Source of the DNA: Rugosimonospora africana
Lineage (GTDB): Bacteria > Actinomycetota > Actinomycetes > Mycobacteriales > Micromonosporaceae
Length of the DNA stretch: 64,000 nucleotides
Assembly: GCF_016862975.1 (NCBI RefSeq)
Contig: NZ_BONZ01000085.1
Coordinates: forward strand, 29,449 to 93,448
Reading direction: 5' to 3'
Positions 52,972 through 60,621 of the stretch are shown in pieces (position 1 is the stretch's first letter; each line of letters starts with the position of its first letter). The notes beneath the pieces were generated by a model, which was not told where the DNA came from, ran no database searches, and saw nothing but the letters and a program-made list of their open reading frames with translations. The translations under genes were made by a program, and so were the position numbers.

Positions 52972-55698
52972 TCAGTCGCGGCTGAGCAACAACGCCACCG
53001 GTATCCGCCGCAGCGCCCGGGTCGGAACGAGGGTGGCCAGGACGGTGACCCCCGCCGAGGCGACCACGGTGGCCCCGGTGACCGCTAACAGTCGCAATGG
53101 GACGGAGCCGGCGAATACGGCCGCGACCGACAACCCGATGACGCCGCCGAGTCCGGCTCCGGCCATCGCTGTCAGGCCCGCCTCCAGCAGGATCAGGCGC
53201 CACAGTTCGGTGGGGGTCCAGCCGGTGGCGTACAGCACCGCGAGTTCCGGGTACCGGTCGCGCATGTTGAGGTAGATGACATCCGCGACCGCCAACGCCG
53301 CCAGAAGCACGGCCACGGCGACGGCGAGGTAGTCCACGCTCCTGGCCCGCAACGATATCGCGGTACCGAGCACGGACCCGACGAGGCTGCCCCGGAACGT
53401 CAGCGTGATCGCCACCAGCAGGGTGAGGCCGGCGGTGCCGACCGCCACGGCGGCGAGACCGAGCGCGGTACGACCCGGCACCCGGACCAGGTTCGCCGCC
53501 GCCATCCGGGACAGGCTGCGCCCGTGCGAGGCGGCGGGTCCGCCCTCACGCACGTGATGCATGGTGAACAGCGGCGGCGGCGCCGAGGCGCGCCACGCCG
53601 GCCACAGCGCGGCCAGTAGCGACACCAGCAGCGCCGCCGGCAGTGCGGCAGCGGCGCGCAGCGGGGTGACGGAGACACCGAAGGCGTGCCCGGCAGCCAC
53701 GGACAGCAGCATGCCCGCCAGCCCCGCCAAGCCGCCGATGAGGGCTATCTCGTACAGCAACAGCCGCAGCAGCTGGCCTCGGGTCCACCCCAGACAGCTC
53801 AAGACGGCCAACTCCCGCCGCCGTGCCCGCACCGAGGCCGCGGTCGCGTTGGCCACGAACAGGCCGCACACGACCAGCACCAGAGCGAACAGCAGGAGGC
53901 TCTGCCGGTCCACCGCCTGCAGGACCGTGGTGACCACACCCTCACGCTGCCACTGCTCGGACAGCAGCAGGGCCGGCCGCCCGGCGGCGCCCGCGGGGAG
54001 CGCGACCGTGACCGTCGTCGGTGAACTGCCCAGGGTGATGTCGACGTCCAGTCCGGTGGCCTGGTGGATCGCGTCGGCGACGGTACGCACCCGCTCCCTG
54101 CTCAGCGCGTCGTTGCCGGTGACGCCGGCGACCCGTACCCGGATCGCGCTGATCGGCGCGCCCGGGCGTACGTCGGTGAACGTGGCCGGGTCGCTGAACG
54201 CACCGATGCTGCTCAACGAGGTCAGCATGGTGGGTGTGGACAGCGAATAGCCCGCGATGTCGCTGTTCGGCAAGAGATTGCCGCCGCCCAGCAGCGCACG
54301 TGAGCGGTTGTCGGCGCCGGTGAGTGTGGCCGCGTCGAGAGCGTCGAGTACCTGGTCGCCGCCGACGTCCACCCGGGTGGGGTCGAAGGTGCCGATCGTC
54401 GTCAACTGTGGCGCGGCCTGATCGGTCTGCCGCCGGGAGGCGATGGCTGTGTGCACACGCAAGCCACGGAACGCGGTGTCCGCCGCCTCCGGAGGTGGGT
54501 CCACGAAACCCTGGTCGCGCAGGTCGGAACGCCACACCTGGTCGGGATTGGTCACCGCCTTCGGGCGCAGCACACCGTCGGGTCCGCTGTCGTAGCTGGT
54601 CGGTCCGGCCGTCCAGTAGCTGTCCACCACGGTCTGCCGCGCCCCGGCGAGGTACTGCGCCAGCATCCGTTGGTACGCCTGCGACGCGGTCACCGTGGTG
54701 GTCCGCACGGGTACTCCGGACCGCTCCTGCATTAGGGCGGCGATCTGTGCCGGCGGCAGGCCCGCGGCGTAGCTTGCCGCCGCGTCCGCCGGCAGCCGGC
54801 TGATGCTGACCTGATCCTGGTCGTCGATGCCGGCCCGGTCGGCGACGAGTACCGGTATGCCGGCCGGGTTCCCGGTCACCCCCTCCGGCAGGTACGCACC
54901 CGCGGTGACCGCCCGGTCCATGCCGACCAGCCGCGACTCCTGTTGCGGGTCGATCGCCGCGAGCAGGAACGGGAAGGTCCACCGCAGCACGACACCGACA
55001 TGGCCGGCGGGCAGCGACTGCCAGCCGGCTCCGTCCAGGCCGTTGCGCGTCGACCAGCATGCCGCGGTCCGCAGGTTTGCCGGCGCGAACGGACCGGCCA
55101 CCTGCGTGGTCGAGGCCGGGCACACCAGCGTGGAGTGCCCGGCCGCGTCGGTCTCGACGGTGCCGTAGTCGCCCCGGCCGGTCGCCGGTGAGGTCAGCCG
55201 CAGCGTGTCCGGGGTGACGTAGGTGTAGCTGACGCCGGGCCGGTCGATGGTGGTCAGTCCGCGGTCCGTGCTGCGTCGCGCCGAGGCGACGAAGAGCTGC
55301 CGCGCTCCGGGATCGATCTGGTCGGTGATGTCGATCGGGACGCTCACGGTCTGCAGGACGTACCCGATCATCGCGATCGGCGCCGCGACCTGGACGCCGG
55401 GCAGCTTCGCGATGGTCTGATCCTGCCCTGTCGTGATGCCACCGAACTGGCCGGCGAGGAAGTCGGCCCGCACCAGGTGTTCCGAGCGCTCCAGCGGGGT
55501 GCGGGTACCGGCCGGACGGACCAGGATGTCGTAGCTGCCGTGCGGAGCGGATTCGGCCTGGCCGCGCAGCTCCAGCCGCTCGGTGGCCGCGCGCCCGGTC
55601 AGGACCGTGAACGCCGCCGTGGCCGCCGTCACGGCCAGCAGGAGCGCGACCGCCCGTGCCGGTTGGCGGCGCAGCTGGGTGAGGAGCTGTCCGATCAC
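52972..55698 (-). CDS. Large FtsX-like (MacB-type) ABC permease
   Basis: 908 residues from GTG 55698, overlapping the exporter stop. One N-terminal transmembrane segment (about 15-35) precedes an extracellular region of about 560 residues, then a FtsX-type helical block (LLLFALVLVVCGLFVANATAASVRARRRELAVLSCLGWTRGQLLRLLLYEI), a basic loop, and a second FtsX block (AVADVIYLNMRDRYPELAVLYATGWTPTELWRLILLEAG). Such permeases are mechanotransmitters working with LolD-like ATPases; the only such ATPase nearby is at the head of the same operon (59062-59916). It probably exports the peptide, delivers it to the cell surface, or confers immunity to it. Confidence 0.85.
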   Translation of the reverse strand: MIGQLLTQLRRQPARAVALLLAVTAATAAFTVLTGRAATERLELRGQAESAPHGSYDILVRPAGTRTPLERSEHLVRADFLAGQFGGITTGQDQTIAKLPGVQVAAPIAMIGYVLQTVSVPIDITDQIDPGARQLFVASARRSTDRGLTTIDRPGVSYTYVTPDTLRLTSPATGRGDYGTVETDAAGHSTLVCPASTTQVAGPFAPANLRTAACWSTRNGLDGAGWQSLPAGHVGVVLRWTFPFLLAAIDPQQESRLVGMDRAVTAGAYLPEGVTGNPAGIPVLVADRAGIDDQDQVSISRLPADAAASYAAGLPPAQIAALMQERSGVPVRTTTVTASQAYQRMLAQYLAGARQTVVDSYWTAGPTSYDSGPDGVLRPKAVTNPDQVWRSDLRDQGFVDPPPEAADTAFRGLRVHTAIASRRQTDQAAPQLTTIGTFDPTRVDVGGDQVLDALDAATLTGADNRSRALLGGGNLLPNSDIAGYSLSTPTMLTSLSSIGAFSDPATFTDVRPGAPISAIRVRVAGVTGNDALSRERVRTVADAIHQATGLDVDITLGSSPTTVTVALPAGAAGRPALLLSEQWQREGVVTTVLQAVDRQSLLLFALVLVVCGLFVANATAASVRARRRELAVLSCLGWTRGQLLRLLLYEIALIGGLAGLAGMLLSVAAGHAFGVSVTPLRAAAALPAALLVSLLAALWPAWRASAPPPLFTMHHVREGGPAASHGRSLSRMAAANLVRVPGRTALGLAAVAVGTAGLTLLVAITLTFRGSLVGSVLGTAISLRARSVDYLAVAVAVLLAALAVADVIYLNMRDRYPELAVLYATGWTPTELWRLILLEAGLTAMAGAGLGGVIGLSVAAVFAGSVPLRLLAVTGATVVASAGVTVLATLVPTRALRRIPVALLLSRD

Positions 55699-57521
55699 AC
55701 CGAACCGCCGGAGCTGGTCGCGTACCCGGCCGCCTGCCGCTCGAACAGCCGCGCGTACTCGCCGCCGGCCGCCATCAGGCTGGCGTGGTCACCCTGTTCG
55801 GCCACCCGGCCGCCGGCCAGCACGACGATCCGGTCGGCGCCGCGCACGGCGGACAGCCGGTGCGAGATGAGCAGCGTCGTCCGCCCCCGCCGCAGCGTGT
55901 GCAGGCGGCCCAGCACCTCGGCCTCGGCGGCGGCATCCAGCCCGGCCGTGGGTTCGTCGAGGATCAGCAGGTCGGCGTCGTCGCGCAGCAGCGCACGGGC
56001 CAGCGCCACACGCTGCCACTGGCCGCCGGACAGCTGTACCCCGGACCGGTCCGCACCGCCGCGGGCCCCGCCGAACGCGCGGCTGAGCATCGTGTCGTAG
56101 CCGGCCGGCAAGCCGGCGAGCGTCTCGTGCACGCGGGCGTCGGTCGCCGCCGTGCGCAGCGCCGCCCGGTCGGTCATGCGGCGCACGTCGCCCAGCCCGA
56201 TGTTCTCCGCGGCGGTGAAGTCGTACGCCATGAAGTCCTGGAACACCACCGCGAGGCGGGCACGTAGGCCGGCCGCGTCGAGGGTCGCGATGTCCAGGCC
56301 GTCCCACACGATCGCACCCGAGGTCGGCTCGTACAGCCGGCACAACAGCTTGATGAGCGTGGACTTCCCGGCGCCGTTGACACCGACCAGTGCGACCATC
56401 GCGCCGGCCGGAATCGAGAAGCTGACATCGGTGAGCACCGGGGCACCGCCCGGATAGGCGAAGCACACCGCCCGCAGTTGCACCCGCTGGCGCAGCGCCG
56501 GCGTGCGCCCGCCGGTGACGGTCCGGGCCGGGGCGGGGTTGGTCAGCTCGAGGTAGTGGGTGAACGCCAGGACGCCGCGGTAGCCGTCGGCCAGCGCGCG
56601 CACCAGCGCGCCGGTGCTGGCCTGCAGGCCGGTGAGCGCGGCGACGGCGGCGCTGAGCTGCCCGACGCCGAGGCCCCCGTGGGCCGCGCGCAGCGCAGCC
56701 CAGACGATCGCCGCGCCGGTCACCGCCGCACCGGCCGCGGCGAGTGCCGTCTGAGTGCGCAGCACGCCACGGTCGATGCGCCGCTCGGCGTCGGCGACCG
56801 CGCCGATCTCCTCGGTCATGCGGGCACCCAGCAGCTCGCCGATCCCCCACAGCCTGATCTCCTTGGCCGCACGCGCGTCGGTCATCAGCCCGGCATAGAA
56901 CATCTCCCGCCGGCTGCGCGGGCTGGTCTCCCACATCACCTCCGCGCGCCGGCGACTCTCGGCGAACGCCGCGATAGCGGCCGGCAGGCAGGCCAGCGCC
57001 GAGACCGCCGCGAGCCACGGCGCGACCGTCGCGAGCACGACCACGAAACCCGCGACCGTCACCGCGCCGCGCAGCCCTCCGAAGACGGCCTGCGCCAACG
57101 CCTGCGGCGCGCTGGCACCGGCGTGCTGGGCCAGGCGCAGGCGGTCCAGGAACGACGGGTCCTCCAGCGGGCCGAGGTCGTCGATCGCGTTGACCCGGCG
57201 CATGAGATCGGTCTTCGTGTGGTTGGCGATCCGGCGCCCCAGCTCGGCCTGGACGTAGCGGGACAGGTGCGTGACAACCGGCAGCGTCCCGGCCGCGACC
57301 GCCAGTTCGAGCGCGGCGGCGGCGATCGCCGCCGGCGGGGCGTGGGCGGCGATGTGGCTCAGCAGCGCGGCGAGCGCGGCGGCCGATACCGGTACGAGCA
57401 GCCCGCCCAGCGCGGAGAGGACTCCGTAACCGGCGAACAGGCCGGGAGCCGGGCGCCACACGGTCGCCAGTGTGCGCGACAGCGACCAGCCCAGGCCAGC
57501 CGGATCACGCGGTCGCCGCAT
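55695..57521 (-). CDS. ABC exporter (fused transmembrane and ATPase domains)
   Basis: 608 residues, half-exporter type. Transmembrane domain about 1-320 (about six segments), ATPase about 345-600: Walker A GVNGAGKSTLIKLL, Q-loop VFQDFMAYDFTAAENIGLGD, signature VQLSGGQWQRVALARALL, Walker B LLILDEPTAGLDA and the H-loop LISHRLSAVRGAD. It has no N-terminal C39 peptidase, so it does not cleave a double-glycine leader. It starts 21 bases after the thioredoxin-like gene and overlaps the FtsX permease. Its place in the operon suggests that it exports the Cys-rich peptide. Confidence 0.9.
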   Translation of the reverse strand: MRRPRDPAGLGWSLSRTLATVWRPAPGLFAGYGVLSALGGLLVPVSAAALAALLSHIAAHAPPAAIAAAALELAVAAGTLPVVTHLSRYVQAELGRRIANHTKTDLMRRVNAIDDLGPLEDPSFLDRLRLAQHAGASAPQALAQAVFGGLRGAVTVAGFVVVLATVAPWLAAVSALACLPAAIAAFAESRRRAEVMWETSPRSRREMFYAGLMTDARAAKEIRLWGIGELLGARMTEEIGAVADAERRIDRGVLRTQTALAAAGAAVTGAAIVWAALRAAHGGLGVGQLSAAVAALTGLQASTGALVRALADGYRGVLAFTHYLELTNPAPARTVTGGRTPALRQRVQLRAVCFAYPGGAPVLTDVSFSIPAGAMVALVGVNGAGKSTLIKLLCRLYEPTSGAIVWDGLDIATLDAAGLRARLAVVFQDFMAYDFTAAENIGLGDVRRMTDRAALRTAATDARVHETLAGLPAGYDTMLSRAFGGARGGADRSGVQLSGGQWQRVALARALLRDDADLLILDEPTAGLDAAAEAEVLGRLHTLRRGRTTLLISHRLSAVRGADRIVVLAGGRVAEQGDHASLMAAGGEYARLFERQAAGYATSSGGSV

Positions 57522-57542
57522 CGTCGGGTCGCTCGGGCCGGG

Positions 57543-58097
57543 CTACCGCGGCTGCCGGTGGCGTGGCAGTTCCTCGACGGACTGCCCGATCGCGGTGACC
57601 ACACCGGCGTCGTCGACCAGGACGTACGAGGGGAACAGGGTGATCCGGTAGGCACCGGCCATGCCGCCACCGCCCGAGGGTTCGACCACGACCGAGGCGA
57701 CCTCGGCCAGTTCGGCGGCGATGTCCGCGCCCTGCCGGGCATCGCCCACGACCACGGCGACCACCCGGTCCGGAGCGCCGGAGAACGCATTCGCGTAGCG
57801 GACGAACCGCGGCAGGCTGAGCCGGCAGCCCTGGCAACTGGCCGAGAAGAAAGCCACGAGATAGGCGGCGCCGGCCAGCTCGATGCCGCTGACCGTGCGT
57901 CCGGAAATCGTCGACGCGAGAAAGCCGGGGGCGGCGTCACCGACCGGCGGTCCGCTGGGCGGCAGTACCGCCGGTCCCGCCGGAGCCTGCGTCGCCACCG
58001 CCTGGCGGCGCAGGTACCGGGCCAGAACCAACCCCAGGGCCAGGGCGAGCGAGCTTGTCACCGCGGAGTACACGGCCAGGACAGCGGCGACGCTCAC
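57543..58097 (-). CDS. Membrane-tethered TlpA/MauD-like thiol-disulfide oxidoreductase
   Basis: 184 residues from GTG 58097, overlapping the MauE-like stop (GTGA). An N-terminal transmembrane anchor (about 5-30) and a Pro/Ala linker precede a thioredoxin fold (about 50-180): DAAPGFLASTISGRTVSG, LVAFFSASCQGCRLSLPRFVRY with active-site CQGC, and the cis-Pro strand ITLFPSYVLVDDAGVV. It faces the cell exterior. With the MauE-like protein it should pass electrons between the membrane quinone pool or cytoplasm and secreted cysteines, here most plausibly forming the disulfides of the peptide encoded upstream. Confidence 0.85.
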   Translation of the reverse strand: MSVAAVLAVYSAVTSSLALALGLVLARYLRRQAVATQAPAGPAVLPPSGPPVGDAAPGFLASTISGRTVSGIELAGAAYLVAFFSASCQGCRLSLPRFVRYANAFSGAPDRVVAVVVGDARQGADIAAELAEVASVVVEPSGGGGMAGAYRITLFPSYVLVDDAGVVTAIGQSVEELPRHRQPR

Positions 58098-58666
58098 CGT
58101 GGTCCGCCCCCGACCGGCGTACCGGCACCGGGGCGGTGCGGGAGCGCGCGGGTTGCCGGCGCGCGCAGCACCGCGAGGATGTCGCCACGGAACCCGACAA
58201 GGGTCGCCGCGAGACCCGCGGTCAGGAAGCCACCCAGTGACGCGGCCGCGTCCCGGGGCTGCCACCGGTGCAGGGCCAGCAGCAGGAGCGCGGTCAGCCC
58301 CAGTGCCGCGCCGCGACCGGCCGTGCGCCAGGTGATCGGTGTGGCGGAGGCACCGAAGCAACCGCAGCGGTATCCCGCGTCTCGGTGAGCCAGGACGGAC
58401 GCGCCGGCCGAAAGGCCCGCGAACACGACCACGGCCGCAGCCGATCCCCACACCCGAGTGGCCGGAATTCCCAACAGCAGCGCGGTCGCGGCCTCCACCC
58501 CCGGCAGTGTGTACGCCACCGCACGGGCGGCCGGGAACCGGAGCCCCTGGCGTACGGTCGCCGCCAGGTCGGTCCTGGCCGAGGAGTCGACAGCCTTGCG
58601 CCACGCGGCCACGGCCAGCACGATCACCAGTGCCCAGCACGCCACGGCCAACAGGTAGCCGCTCAC
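58094..58666 (-). CDS. MauE/DoxX-type redox-associated membrane protein
   Basis: 190 residues from GTG 58666, four to five hydrophobic segments. The MauE/DsbD-like cysteine motif YRCGCFGA follows HRDAG, and the N-terminal AWRKAVDSSARTDL matches the family helix. MauE serves disulfide formation in the light subunit of methylamine dehydrogenase; orphan relatives supply redox equivalents to partner thioredoxins. It lies 18 bases after the Cys-rich peptide and overlaps the TlpA-like gene, so the three form a tight unit. No methylamine dehydrogenase genes are present. Confidence 0.83.
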   Translation of the reverse strand: MSGYLLAVACWALVIVLAVAAWRKAVDSSARTDLAATVRQGLRFPAARAVAYTLPGVEAATALLLGIPATRVWGSAAAVVVFAGLSAGASVLAHRDAGYRCGCFGASATPITWRTAGRGAALGLTALLLLALHRWQPRDAAASLGGFLTAGLAATLVGFRGDILAVLRAPATRALPHRPGAGTPVGGGPR

Positions 58667-58684
58667 CCGAGCGCCCCACCCATC

Positions 58685-58906
58685 TCAGCAGTTCCCGATC
58701 TGCACCCACGCCTGGCAGAAGTACGTGCAGTCGGGCTGGAAGCAGCATTGGCGTTCGAAGTACCTACCGGTCGAGTCGCACATGAAATCGTTGGTGCAGT
58801 CGGGAGCGCACCCCTCGGGCCCGGCCACGGACACGGAACGGGGGGCACCAGCTGGTGCGTTCGGTCCAAACAAGAGAGTTGTCGCAAAGCCCAGCACACC
58901 GGTCAT
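58685..58906 (-). CDS. Small cysteine-rich peptide (eight Cys), probable exported product
   Basis: 73 residues from ATG 58906, chosen for the strong GGAGGT 6 bases upstream; ATG 58927 lacks one. A short hydrophobic N-terminus (GVLGFATTLLFG) and a small-residue stretch (PNAPAGAPRS) look like a leader or weak signal. The last 41 residues hold eight cysteines (33, 37, 43, 54, 55, 60, 64, 73), enough for four disulfides, spaced CX3CX5CX10CCX4CX3CX8C, plus five aromatic residues (Phe/Tyr) and one Trp. I recognise no family. It follows the LolD-type ATPase gene by 155 bases and precedes two redox genes and two transport genes, so it is probably folded oxidatively outside the cell. It could be a bacteriocin, signal or redox-cofactor peptide. 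Confidence 0.75.
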   Translation of the reverse strand: MTGVLGFATTLLFGPNAPAGAPRSVSVAGPEGCAPDCTNDFMCDSTGRYFERQCCFQPDCTYFCQAWVQIGNC

Positions 58907-59061
58907 CGCAGACCTCCGCCAAGACATCGTCGAATGATGCTGACCGTAAGAGCGCCAATACATTGGGTCAAGGTATTCCACACCGAAGTACCCTGATGTT
59001 TCCCCGGCCGTCACACGTGTCCGACCGGCCTCCGACCGCCCTCTGCCCGACCGCTGGCCGG

Positions 59062-59916
59062 TCATCCCGGACGGGTCACCTGCCGCAGTGTCGCATCGGG
59101 TTCCGGGGCGAAAATGCGTTGGTCAGCCACGATCGCGCCGTCGCGCAGGCGGATCTCCCGCTCGCACTGCGCGGCCACGCTCGGGTCGTGGGTGGCCAGC
59201 AGCAACGTCATGCCGTACTCGGCCTGCGCGGTGGTGAGCAGGTCGAGGATGTCCTCGCCGGTGGCGGAGTCCAGACCACCGGTCGGCTCGTCGGCCAGCA
59301 CCAGCCGCGGGCGCCCGACCAGTGCGCGGGCGATGGCCACCCGCTGCTGCTCGCCGCCGGACAGCTCACGGGCCAACGCGTCGGCCCTGCCGCCGAGCCC
59401 GACCGCGTCCAGCAATTGGGCGGCACGCCGGCGCCGGTCGAACCCGACCCGGCGCGGAAGCAGCGGGGCCAGGACGTTGTCCAGCGCCGAGAGGTTCGTC
59501 AGCAGGTGGTAGTGCTGGAAGACGAAACCCATGTCCCGCCGGACGCGGGCCGCCTCGGTGTGCGACAGGGTCGCCAGATCGGTCTCATCGAACAGGACCG
59601 ACCCGGCCTCCGGACGGTCGAGGGCGCCGACGAGTTGCAGCAACGTCGACTTCCCCGCGCCCGACGGGCCGGTGACAGCCACCATCTCGCCGGGTCGGAT
59701 CTCCAGCGAGACAGCGTCGATCACCGTCACCCGGGCGCGTCCCTGCCGCCGGACCTTCGTCACGTCGCGCAGGCGGATCCGCGCACCCGCCCCGGGCTCT
59801 CCCGGGCCGCCTCGCGCGGGTGCCCGGCCGTCCTGACCGGACCGCGTCGACGCATCAGTAACCTGCGGCCCCGACCCCTCGCGGCCCTCTAGAATTGCGC
59901 GGTGGCTATCCAACAT
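59062..59916 (-). CDS. LolD/MacB-type ABC ATPase
   Basis: 284 residues from ATG 59916, the only start that includes the complete fold. IRLRDVTKVRRQGRARVTVIDAVSLEIRPGEM is followed by Walker A GPSGAGKSTLLQLVGALDRPEAGSV, MGFVFQHYHLLTNLSALDNVLAPLL, LSGGEQQRVAIARALVGRP, Walker B LVLADEPTGGLDSATG and the H-loop LATHDP. The N-terminal 45 residues are unusually long and polar. It should pair with the FtsX-like permease four genes later. The start codon lies 14 bases inside the divergent PadR gene, so the two transcripts overlap at their 5' ends and repression by PadR would cover both. Confidence 0.85.
   Translation of the reverse strand: MLDSHRAILEGREGSGPQVTDASTRSGQDGRAPARGGPGEPGAGARIRLRDVTKVRRQGRARVTVIDAVSLEIRPGEMVAVTGPSGAGKSTLLQLVGALDRPEAGSVLFDETDLATLSHTEAARVRRDMGFVFQHYHLLTNLSALDNVLAPLLPRRVGFDRRRRAAQLLDAVGLGGRADALARELSGGEQQRVAIARALVGRPRLVLADEPTGGLDSATGEDILDLLTTAQAEYGMTLLLATHDPSVAAQCEREIRLRDGAIVADQRIFAPEPDATLRQVTRPG
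59890..59895 (+). promoter_or_regulatory. -10 of leaderless padR-type gene
   Basis: TAGAAT ends 6 bases before GTG 59902, and there is no ribosome site. It falls within the first codons of the divergent ATPase gene. Confidence 0.6.
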
Positions 59917-60498
59917 GCCGTGCTCGCCTTCCTTGCCGACGGGCCCAGCTACGGCTATGAGATCAAGGCTACCTTCGAACGGGCCGTCGGCCCGGAGTGG
60001 GGCGGCCTGAACATCGGCCACATGTACCAGATCCTGGATCGGCTCAGCCGCGACGGCCTTGTCACGTCCCGGGTCGTCGCGGCCGGAGCGCGTCCCGACC
60101 GCACCGTGTACCGCATCACCGCCGCCGGCCGCCGCGCACTCGACGCCTGGCTGGACGAGCCGATCACCCGTGCCGCCGGCTACCGCGACGAATTCATCCT
60201 CAAGCTGCTGGCCGCATCCCTGCGCAGCGAACACGCGGTCCAGCAGGTGTGCCAGGCACACCGGGACGCCAAGATGGGCGAGTTGCAGACGCTGCGCGCA
60301 CTGCGCCGCCAGCACAAGGACGAACCGTTGGCCGCGGTCACGATCGAAGCCGCGATCCTGCATGTCCAAGCCGACCTGAAGCTCGTGGAGTCGGTGGCCG
60401 CCAACGCGGCGCAGGCGCTGTTCCAGACATTCGGTGCCTCGGTGTCCACACCCGACCCCGAGATCGGGCTGAACGCCGGTACCCGGCGAACCGCCTGA
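59902..60498 (+). CDS. PadR family transcriptional regulator
   Basis: 198 residues from GTG 59902. The N-terminal winged helix (about 1-85) is typical: QHAVLAFLADGPSYGYEIKATFERAVGPEWGGLNIGHMYQILDRLSRDGLVTSRVV, then RTVYRITAAGRRALDAWL. A C-terminal helical Vir-like domain (about 90-180) serves dimerisation and ligand sensing. PadR proteins often repress adjacent ABC exporters until a peptide or drug binds (as LmrR, BceR-like cases). It is divergent from the peptide/export operon with overlapping start regions, so it is very likely its repressor. Confidence 0.9.
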   Translation: MAIQHAVLAFLADGPSYGYEIKATFERAVGPEWGGLNIGHMYQILDRLSRDGLVTSRVVAAGARPDRTVYRITAAGRRALDAWLDEPITRAAGYRDEFILKLLAASLRSEHAVQQVCQAHRDAKMGELQTLRALRRQHKDEPLAAVTIEAAILHVQADLKLVESVAANAAQALFQTFGASVSTPDPEIGLNAGTRRTA

Positions 60499-60621
60499 AC
60501 TCGTCCCCCCGGCCGACACCCGACGTTCACGCACCACTCACTCTCGGCTGCGAGCATCGCCGACCGGCGGCACCCGTCGATCGGCGACACCCACGCGCCG
60601 GTCCCCGACCGAAGGGCGCTC

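Noticed and set aside
58685..58906. Cys-rich peptide as a methylamine dehydrogenase light chain (MauA)
   Set aside because: Too short, eight not twelve cysteines, only one Trp so no TTQ cofactor is possible, and no heavy-subunit gene nearby.
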